This document shows positions 1 to 5,489 of a stretch of DNA of 8,900 nucleotides, piece by piece (position 1 is the stretch's first letter; every line of letters starts with the position of its first letter). The position numbers and the translations under genes were made by a program. Source of the stretch: an uncultured Clostridium sp. (GTDB taxonomy: Bacteria > Bacillota > Clostridia > TANB77 > CAG-508); the NCBI GenBank assembly GCA_905203195.1, contig CAJKVD010000018.1, positions 1-8,900 of the forward strand, read 5' to 3'. The notes below the pieces were generated by a model that was not told the origin of the DNA, made no database searches, and worked only from the letters and a program-made list of their open reading frames with translations.

Positions 1-804
1 GTTACAACATATCGAAAAAAAATATGGAGCAAATTTATAAAGGGAATAAAAGAATTTGAAATGATTCAAGATGGAGATAAAATTGCAGTTTGCATTTCTG
101 GTGGAAAAGATTCAATGCTATTAGCAAAATGTATGCAAGAATTAAAAAAACACAGAAAAATGAACTTTGAATTAGTTTTCCTTGTAATGGATCCAGGATA
201 CAATCCAATAAATAGACAAAAGATAATAAGTAATGCAAAATTATTAAATATTCCAATAACAATGTTCGAAAGCAATATATTTGAAGTAGTAGAAAAAATT
301 GATGACCATCCATGTTATGTATGTGCAAGAATGAGAAGAGGCTTTTTATATAGAAAAGCACAAGAATTAGGTTGCAACAAGATTGCATTAGGACATCATT
401 TTGATGATGTTGTAGAAACAATCTTAATGGGAATGCTATATGGAGCTCAAATGCAAACAATGATGCCAAAATTACACAGTACATACCACAAAGGAATGCA
501 ATTAATTCGACCACTATATTATGTAAAGGAAGAAGACATAATAAAGTGGAGAAAAAGAAATGATTTACATTTTATTCAATGTGCATGTAGATTTACAGAA
601 CATTGTGCAATGTGCGACAATGGAGATGGAGGCTCAAAAAGAGAAGAAATGAAAAAATTGCTTAAACAACTAAGAAGTGTATATGATAAAGTAGATATGA
701 ATATCTATAATAGTACAAAAAACGTAAATTTAAATACTTTAATATCTTATGTAAAAGATGGAGAAGTACATCACTTTATGGATGATTATGATAAAAAAAT
801 ATAG
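1..804 (+). CDS. ttcA: TtcA-family tRNA sulfurtransferase (PP-loop ATPase), 5' partial
   Basis: Family role: TtcA-type enzymes adenylate a tRNA base with ATP and then thiolate it, using an Fe-S cluster; E. coli TtcA makes 2-thiocytidine at position 32. The frame is open from the first base, and the 20 codons before the ATG at 61 read like family sequence (TTYRKKIWSKF). That ATG has only an AGGG 16 bases upstream, so the true start lies left of the window. Counting from base 1, the PP-loop SGGKDS is at residues 33-38, the CYVC pair at 105/108, GHHFDD at 131-136, and a cysteine-rich C-terminal segment at 194, 196, 202 and 205. The CxxC plus a downstream cysteine matches the cluster ligands of the TtcA/TtuA group. 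The TAG stop abuts the prfB ribosome binding site, so the two are probably co-transcribed. The family call is solid; which base this homologue modifies in Bacillota is not known from sequence. Confidence 0.88.
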   Translation, partial: VTTYRKKIWSKFIKGIKEFEMIQDGDKIAVCISGGKDSMLLAKCMQELKKHRKMNFELVFLVMDPGYNPINRQKIISNAKLLNIPITMFESNIFEVVEKIDDHPCYVCARMRRGFLYRKAQELGCNKIALGHHFDDVVETILMGMLYGAQMQTMMPKLHSTYHKGMQLIRPLYYVKEEDIIKWRKRNDLHFIQCACRFTEHCAMCDNGDGGSKREEMKKLLKQLRSVYDKVDMNIYNSTKNVNLNTLISYVKDGEVHHFMDDYDKKI

Positions 805-809
805 AGGAG
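805..809 (+). promoter_or_regulatory. ribosome binding site of prfB
   Basis: AGGAG begins immediately after the TAG stop of the upstream ttcA gene and lies 8 bases before ATG 818. It fixes the prfB start in the zero frame upstream of the in-frame TGA. It rules out the internal ATG at 873, which is in the shifted frame and lacks a ribosome binding site. Confidence 0.8.
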
Positions 810-817
810 TTGAGAAT

Positions 818-1946
818 ATGTTAGAGCTAGAAGAAAATGCTAAAATATTACAAGACTTAAACAAAAAATTACATGAATTGGGTGAATCTCTTTGACATAT
901 CAAAATTAGAAGCGGAACTAAAAGAATTAGAAAAACAAACAGTAGAAGTGAATTTTTGGTCAGATTCGAAAAAATCCAGTGTAGTTTTAGGAAAAATAAA
1001 AAAAATAAAATCAAAAGTGGAAACATATAAAAAAATAGAAAAAGAATTAAATAATTTGATAGAATTATCTGATTTATTGCAATTAGAAATTGATGAAGAA
1101 ATGGCAAAAGAAGTTATAAAAAACACTAAAAACATTTCAAAAGAAATAGAAAAATTAGAAATACAAACTTTATTTTCAGGAAAATATGACAGCAATAACG
1201 CTATTGTTACAATTCATCCAGGAGCAGGAGGAACAGAGTCACAAGACTGGGCAGAAATGCTATATAGAATGTATACAAGATGGGCAACTCAAAATAATTT
1301 TGAAGTTAAAGAATTAGATTATTTAGAAGGCGAAGAAGCGGGAATAAAAAGTGTAACATTTGAAATAATAGGAGAAAATGCTTATGGATATATGAGATGT
1401 GAAAAAGGAGTTCATAGGCTTGTTAGAATATCACCATTTGACAGTGGAGGAAGAAGGCACACATCATTTGCTTCAATAGAAGTATTACCAGAAATAACAG
1501 ATGACATACAAATAGACATCAACCCAGACGACTTAAGAATAGACACATATAGAGCATCAGGAGCAGGAGGACAACATATAAACAAAACATCATCAGCAGT
1601 ACGAATAACACATATACCAACAAACACAGTTGTAGCATGTCAATCAGAGCGCTCTCAAATACAAAATAGAGAAACAGCAATGAGAATGTTAAAATCAAAA
1701 TTATTAGACTTAAAAGAAAAAGAACAAAAAGAAAAAATAGAAGATTTAAAAGGAGAGCAAAAAGATATTGCTTGGGGAAGTCAAATACGTTCATACATAT
1801 TTTGTCCATATACAATGGTAAAAGACCATAGAACAAATTATGAAGTTGGAAATGTACAAGCAGTAATGGATGGAGACTTAAACGAATTTATGAAGGCATT
1901 TTTGGGAAGTGGGGATAAATTTTATGAAAAAAACAAGAAAAAATGA
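818..1946 (+). CDS. prfB: Peptide chain release factor 2, expressed by programmed +1 frameshift
   Basis: RF2 reads UGA and UAA stops in the ribosomal A site and triggers peptide release. Translation starts at ATG 818, runs 25 codons (MLELEENAKI...LGESL) to an in-frame TGA at 893-895, and continues in the +1 frame from GAC 894 for 350 codons to the TGA at 1944-1946. The product is 375 residues, close to the usual RF2 length. After the shift, the N-terminal helical domain leads into the core: GAGGTESQDWAEML, the stop-codon-recognition tripeptide SPF at residues 205-207, and the catalytic GGQ at 250-252, the same numbers as in E. coli RF2. The residue at the position of E. coli 246 is Ala (YRASGAGGQ). 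The internal UGA makes synthesis self-limiting: plentiful RF2 terminates there, scarce RF2 allows the shift. The gene follows ttcA by 13 bases and overlaps the next gene by 23. This is not a sequencing error, because the slip site is the conserved one. Confidence 0.96.
881..896 (+). promoter_or_regulatory. prfB programmed +1 frameshift site
   Basis: The slip codon CTT (890-892) is followed by TGA (893-895) and C (896), the conserved CUU UGA C heptamer of bacterial prfB. The tRNA-Leu on CUU slips to UUU and the ribosome resumes at GAC 894. In the canonical site an AGGGGG-like Shine-Dalgarno element lies three bases before CTT. Here that hexamer position (881-886) reads GGTGAA; the best anti-Shine-Dalgarno match is GGTGA at 881-885, which pairs in a different register. 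The slip site is certain from sequence; the strength of the stimulator is inferred to be reduced or displaced. Confidence 0.93.
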
Positions 1947-3852
1947 AAAAGGGATAACTTTAGTAGCACTAACAGTAACAATAATAGTACTATTAATAAT
2001 AGGAGGAGTAACTGTAGTAGGATTAAAAGGAGATAATGGGATTTTAAATACAGCTGGATATACAAAATTATTATCAGAATTATCAGAATATAAAGAAGAA
2101 GTAGAATTATTTAAAGAAAATAAAGAAGCGGAAAATAAAAAATTTAATGGAGAAAGCTTAACAGCGGGAAAGGATACAATAAATTACAATACAAAAAAAG
2201 AAGATGAAACAGGAAATATAAAAACAGTAGTAACAGATATATCAGATAAATATTTTTCAAATTTAGAGATAATAAAAGGAGAATTATTGCTAAAAACAAA
2301 AGATAAACAATTAATAAAAGCAGCAAAGCAAGTTGGTATTCAAATAAATCCATATGACATAACAGATGAAGGAGAATTATTATCATCAAATGGAAACCTG
2401 TTGCTATTAGATAACGAAGGAACATTAACATTACCAGATTCAGTAAAAAAAATAGGTTCTGGTGCATTTTCTGGAGTAGAGGGATTACGAAAAATAATAA
2501 TACCATCAAGTGTAATAGAAATAGAAGACACAGCATTTTCAAACAATAAAACATTAGAAACGGTAGTAATACAAGGAAACCTAACTTCGATAGGAAATCT
2601 TGCATTTGATGGAGCAAACAAATTGTCACAAATTAATCTACCAGATACAATAACATATATAGGGACAAGAGCTTTTAGAGGAACGAACTTAACAGAAGTT
2701 TCAATTCCAAAAAGTTTAAAATACTTAAAATTGGGAGTTTTTGATCATACAAAATTAACAGAAGTAGAACTTAAAGAGGGAATAATTGAAATTGGAGAAG
2801 AAGTATTTTATGGTGTTCCACTACAAAAAATCAATTTTCCATCAACATTAATTAAAATTAATGGAACATCATTTGCAAATTGTGATAAATTAAGTCAAAT
2901 TGATTTAAGCAAAAACACTAATTTTGTGTATGAATCAGGTATACTTATGAATAGTGAAAGAACAGAAATAAAATTTATATCAGACCCAATAGCAAAAGCA
3001 TCAAGTACATTTAAAATTCCAGAAGGAATAATAGAATTTACTACAAGCATATCTAATTATACCAATATAATAAAAATAATAATACCATCAACATTACAAA
3101 ATGTACAAGCAATAAATTTACCATCATCAATTAAAGAAATAGAAGTGGTTTCAGGAAACAACTATCTTGCTTGTGAAAATAATTTATTATATACAAAATC
3201 AGATAATAAATTATTATGCTGTTGTTCAAAAGAAAGTAACATAGTAATTACAAATAACATCGAAAACATAATGAGTTACGCATTTAATATGTGCCAAAAT
3301 GCCATAAGTATTACATTACCAGACACAGTAAAATATATACAGGATGGTGGATTTGAATGGCTTGCAAATTTAAAAACTATTAATATTGGCAAAAATGTTT
3401 GTGATATAAATCCACTATTTATAAGAATGTATTTTGGGAAGACAATAAATATAAGTAATGATAATCCGTATTATGTTATAGAAAATAATATATTGTACAA
3501 AAAAGAAAATGGAAAGGTTGTAAGTTTAATAAGAGCTATAGGAACAATTAGCGGAACAGCAGAAATAAGAAATGATATAACTAAAATTGGAGATTATGCA
3601 TTTTATGCTCAAAAAGGACTTAATCAAATAGTAATACCAACAAGTGTAAAGGAGTTAGGAATATCATTTAGTTATTGTCCTAATTTGAAAAAAATAGAAA
3701 TACCTAAAAGTGTAACAAAAATCAATAACTACTGTTTTGGTGATGCAACTAATAATTTAGAGGAAATTATAATACACAACAAAGAAAATTCAATACCAGA
3801 TGCACCGTGGGGAGCTGCAAAAGGAATGAAAGTTGTAAAATGGGAAACTTAA
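1924..3852 (+). CDS. Pilin-like N-terminus fused to BspA-type leucine-rich repeat surface protein
   Basis: The 642-residue product is probably exported and held at the cell surface. The N-terminus has a short basic leader ending in Gly10, then ITLVALTVTIIVLLIIGG (11-28). This matches a prepilin leader of the KG|ITL type, with Ala in place of the usual Glu at +5. After the hydrophobic stretch comes GDNGIL (37-42), then a charged, probably helical linker (about 46-75) and a variable region to about 165. From about 168 onward there are BspA/LRR_5-type repeats built on the pattern LPDSVKKIGSGAFSGVEGL. They are interrupted by three ENNxLY-type segments near 329-355, 409-434 and 511-536. The C-terminus carries APWGA (627-631). 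An in-frame GTG at 1909 is possible, but ATG 1924 is preferred because TGGGGA sits about 8 bases upstream and the basic leader starts there. Family knowledge links BspA repeats to adhesion and host binding; the ligand here is unknown. The start overlaps prfB, suggesting translational coupling. Confidence 0.85.
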   Translation: MKKTRKNEKGITLVALTVTIIVLLIIGGVTVVGLKGDNGILNTAGYTKLLSELSEYKEEVELFKENKEAENKKFNGESLTAGKDTINYNTKKEDETGNIKTVVTDISDKYFSNLEIIKGELLLKTKDKQLIKAAKQVGIQINPYDITDEGELLSSNGNLLLLDNEGTLTLPDSVKKIGSGAFSGVEGLRKIIIPSSVIEIEDTAFSNNKTLETVVIQGNLTSIGNLAFDGANKLSQINLPDTITYIGTRAFRGTNLTEVSIPKSLKYLKLGVFDHTKLTEVELKEGIIEIGEEVFYGVPLQKINFPSTLIKINGTSFANCDKLSQIDLSKNTNFVYESGILMNSERTEIKFISDPIAKASSTFKIPEGIIEFTTSISNYTNIIKIIIPSTLQNVQAINLPSSIKEIEVVSGNNYLACENNLLYTKSDNKLLCCCSKESNIVITNNIENIMSYAFNMCQNAISITLPDTVKYIQDGGFEWLANLKTINIGKNVCDINPLFIRMYFGKTINISNDNPYYVIENNILYKKENGKVVSLIRAIGTISGTAEIRNDITKIGDYAFYAQKGLNQIVIPTSVKELGISFSYCPNLKKIEIPKSVTKINNYCFGDATNNLEEIIIHNKENSIPDAPWGAAKGMKVVKWET

Positions 3853-3870
3853 TAAATAAGTTTTACATAA

Positions 3871-3899
3871 TTGACTTTCTCTATAAAATTTGATAAAAT
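3871..3899 (+). promoter_or_regulatory. Sigma-A type promoter with extended -10
   Basis: TTGACT at 3871-3876 and TAAAAT at 3894-3899 are separated by 17 bases, and TGA directly precedes the -10 hexamer, giving an extended -10. Transcription would start near 3906, leaving a leader of about 23 bases before the GTG at 3929. The promoter lies in the gap after the LRR gene, which has no obvious terminator of its own. Confidence 0.72.
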
Positions 3900-3913
3900 A
3901 TAAAAAAACGTAA

Positions 3914-3919
3914 AGGAGG
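3914..3919 (+). promoter_or_regulatory. ribosome binding site that selects GTG 3929
   Basis: A perfect AGGAGG lies 9 bases before GTG 3929 but only 3 bases before the in-frame TTG at 3923. Normal spacing therefore favours GTG as the start. Confidence 0.75.
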
Positions 3920-3928
3920 ATTTTGCCT

Positions 3929-4276
3929 GTGGTACAAGCAAAAAAAATATTAGTTCGGTATATACCAGCTGATACAATAAAAACTCAAGGAGATTACCAA
4001 AGTATCCAATCATACAAAAGAAGAGGATACGACATAATCAGAAACAAAAATGGCAACTGGATCTTATGCAGAAGTTGCAAAGTATTTGTCACACTAGACT
4101 GCGATGGCAAAGGAGTATATGTCTTTAATATGAAAAGAGACATTGTTGAATTCTATCAACGGGATAGAATTTCAGAAAAACTCGTAAATCAATTTAAGAA
4201 AGATTTTAACGAGGGAAAAATAAAAATTTATGCAAATGGAAATTATGGAGCGGTAATCTTAAGAGAACAAATCTGA
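3929..4276 (+). CDS. Hypothetical 115-residue basic protein, unrecognised
   Basis: I do not recognise this protein. It starts MVQAKKILVRYIPADTIK and has no signal peptide or membrane segment, so it is probably cytoplasmic. It is rich in Lys and Arg, with a basic patch YKRRGYDIIRNKNGNW (29-44) followed by CRSC (47-50) and a third cysteine at 58. There is no second CxxC pair, so a zinc ribbon is not supported on this evidence alone. The C-terminal half (about 60-115) alternates strand-like and helix-like stretches and ends GNYGAVILREQI. The gene is a single-gene transcription unit: an extended -10 promoter in front, a perfect ribosome binding site, and a strong terminator 26 bases after the TGA stop. 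The GTG start is set by ribosome-binding-site spacing. The arrangement argues for a real, separately expressed gene. Nucleic-acid binding would fit the charge but is only a guess. Confidence 0.72.
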   Translation: MVQAKKILVRYIPADTIKTQGDYQSIQSYKRRGYDIIRNKNGNWILCRSCKVFVTLDCDGKGVYVFNMKRDIVEFYQRDRISEKLVNQFKKDFNEGKIKIYANGNYGAVILREQI

Positions 4277-4301
4277 AAAAATTTAAGATTTTTTTAACAA
4301 C

Positions 4302-4329
4302 AAAAAGAGGGGCGAAAGTCCCTCTTTTT
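4302..4329 (+). terminator. Rho-independent terminator after the 115-residue gene
   Basis: AAAAAGAGGG (4302-4311) pairs with CCCTCTTTTT (4320-4329). A G-U and a C-G pair extend the stem to 12 base pairs, closed by a GAAA tetraloop (4314-4317), a stable GNRA cap. The run of T in the right arm serves as the U tract. It separates this unit from the aspartokinase gene. Confidence 0.92.
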
Positions 4330-4332
4330 ACG

Positions 4333-4338
4333 TATAAT
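4333..4338 (+). promoter_or_regulatory. Possible -10 box for the aspartokinase gene
   Basis: A perfect TATAAT lies four bases after the terminator. No reasonable -35 hexamer is found 16-18 bases upstream, because that position falls inside the terminator hairpin, and there is no TGn extension. It is the best promoter candidate for the gene at 4405, but weak on its own. Confidence 0.35.
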
Positions 4339-4341
4339 ATA

Positions 4342-4371
4342 AAAGTAGAATTGAAAATTCAATTTTACTTT
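4342..4371 (+). promoter_or_regulatory. Leader hairpin or operator-like dyad upstream of the aspartokinase gene
   Basis: AAAGTAGAATTG (4342-4353) pairs with CAATTTTACTTT (4360-4371) as 12 pairs, one of them G-U, around a 6-base loop. It would form at the very 5' end of a transcript started from the TATAAT at 4333, or could act as a DNA dyad for a repressor. No T run follows it, so it is not a convincing terminator. Confidence 0.5.
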
Positions 4372-4404
4372 AAAACAAAATAAGTTCTAAAGGGAATGAA
4401 TAAA

Positions 4405-5367
4405 ATGGATACAATAGTATTAAAATTTGGAGGAAGTTCAGTAGCGGATAACAAAAAGCTAAAATTAGTTGCAGAAAAAATAATAGGACTATATAATAAA
4501 GAAAATAACATAGTAGTCATTGTTTCAGCTCAAGGAAAAACCACAGATAAATTAATAGAAGAAGCAAAAACAATATCTGAACATCCTAAAAATAGAGAAT
4601 TGGATGTTTTACTAAGTACAGGAGAACAAATAACAACAGCAAAACTTAGCATGATTTTAAATGAAATGGGGTATAAAGCAATATCATTAACAGGATGGCA
4701 AGCAGGAATTTACACAAGTAACACAAATCAAAATGCATTAATAGAAAATATAGATACAACAAGAATAAAACAAGAATTAAAAGAACATAAAATAGTAGTA
4801 ATTGCAGGATTCCAAGGATATAATAAAAAAATGGATATAACTACATTTGGAAGAGGTGGATCAGATACAACAGCAGTCGCTATAGCATCAGTTTTAAAAG
4901 CAAAGAGCTGTTACATTTTTTCTGATGTAGATGGTGTATATTCAACAGATCCAAATAAAGTATTTAAAGCAAAAAAAATACCAGCACTATCATATAAAGA
5001 AATGCTAGAAATTTCAAGTGAAGGAGCAAAAGTATTACATGGTAGATGTGTAGAAATAGCAGAAAAACACAAGATACCAATTATAACAAAGTGTACATTT
5101 AATAAAAATGCAGGAACAGTCATATCAGATATTATAGAAGAAAACACAATAAAAAGTATAGTAAAAAAAGAAATTTCAAGAATATCTATTATAGGAACAG
5201 GAATTGTTAGAAATACAGAAATTATGAGAAAATTACTTGATATTATAGATGTCAACAAACTTGAAATGCTAGAATTAAATATAACAGAAAGTAAAATTTC
5301 AATAGATTTTAAAAATGAAATTTCAGATAATATACTAAAGCAAATACATGATGAAATTTTTGTATAA
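4405..5367 (+). CDS. Aspartate kinase, short form with one ACT domain
   Basis: Aspartokinase phosphorylates L-aspartate with ATP, the first step towards lysine/diaminopimelate, threonine and methionine. The 320-residue product shows the amino-acid-kinase signature KFGGSS (7-12), STGEQ (71-75), FGRGGSDTTA (148-157) and the nucleotide-site loop DVDGVYSTDP (174-183), with the kinase domain ending near 240. The tail (about 255-318) contains one ACT-like unit starting RISIIGTGI and ending with ESKISIDF and a final helix. Usual bacterial enzymes are about 400-450 residues with two ACT domains, so one ACT module is missing. The start is taken as ATG 4405, because AAAGGG at 4389-4394 is 10 bases away; the upstream ATG 4396 is only 1 base from it. 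No asd or dapA neighbour is seen, and there is no room for a lysine riboswitch between the terminator and the start. The kinase call is firm; altered feedback control is inference. Confidence 0.92.
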   Translation: MDTIVLKFGGSSVADNKKLKLVAEKIIGLYNKENNIVVIVSAQGKTTDKLIEEAKTISEHPKNRELDVLLSTGEQITTAKLSMILNEMGYKAISLTGWQAGIYTSNTNQNALIENIDTTRIKQELKEHKIVVIAGFQGYNKKMDITTFGRGGSDTTAVAIASVLKAKSCYIFSDVDGVYSTDPNKVFKAKKIPALSYKEMLEISSEGAKVLHGRCVEIAEKHKIPIITKCTFNKNAGTVISDIIEENTIKSIVKKEISRISIIGTGIVRNTEIMRKLLDIIDVNKLEMLELNITESKISIDFKNEISDNILKQIHDEIFV

Positions 5368-5371
5368 AGCA

Positions 5372-5402
5372 AAAGCACTATAAATTTAATTTATAGTGCT
5401 TT
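5372..5402 (+). terminator. Terminator-like hairpin after the aspartokinase gene
   Basis: AAAGCACTATAAAT (5372-5385) pairs perfectly with ATTTATAGTGCTTT (5389-5402) around a 3-base loop, starting 4 bases after the TAA stop. The tail TTTAATTAT is a poor U tract, so termination may be partial. The position between two genes supports the call. Confidence 0.75.
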
Positions 5403-5427
5403 AATTATAAAAAATACAGCAAAAAAC

Positions 5428-5456
5428 TTGAAAAAATCCAAATAATCATGTATGAT
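5428..5456 (+). promoter_or_regulatory. Sigma-A type promoter of the solute-binding protein gene
   Basis: TTGAAA (5428-5433) and TATGAT (5451-5456) are separated by 17 bases. The expected transcript start, near 5463, lies downstream of the in-frame ATGs at 5448 and 5457, so those codons would not be on the message. This supports the later start at 5490. Confidence 0.7.
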
Positions 5457-5489
5457 ATGGAAAGAAAGATAGAAGAAATGAGGTTAAAT

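Noticed and set aside
35..514. Long open frames on the minus strand, here and opposite most genes
   Set aside because: They are antisense shadows of A-rich coding strands, giving Leu/Phe/Ile-rich pseudo-membrane proteins without ribosome binding sites.
893..895. In-frame TGA in prfB as a pseudogene or a sign of UGA recoding to Trp
   Set aside because: The context is the conserved CTT TGA C frameshift site, and TGA also ends prfB and the 115-residue gene. The standard code applies.
873..1946. Reading frame starting at ATG 873 as a complete prfB gene
   Set aside because: It has no ribosome binding site and begins before the frameshift point in the wrong frame. The true N-terminus is the 25-codon zero frame from ATG 818.
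4274..4297. AT-only hairpin AAAAAAT/ATTTTTT right after the 115-residue gene's stop
   Set aside because: The stem has no G-C pairs and any A/T-rich spacer could form it. The GC-containing hairpin at 4302-4329 explains termination.
5403..5489. Gap between the aspartokinase and the binding protein as a riboswitch or small RNA
   Set aside because: Apart from the promoter at 5428-5456, no stable stem or conserved aptamer-like sequence is visible.
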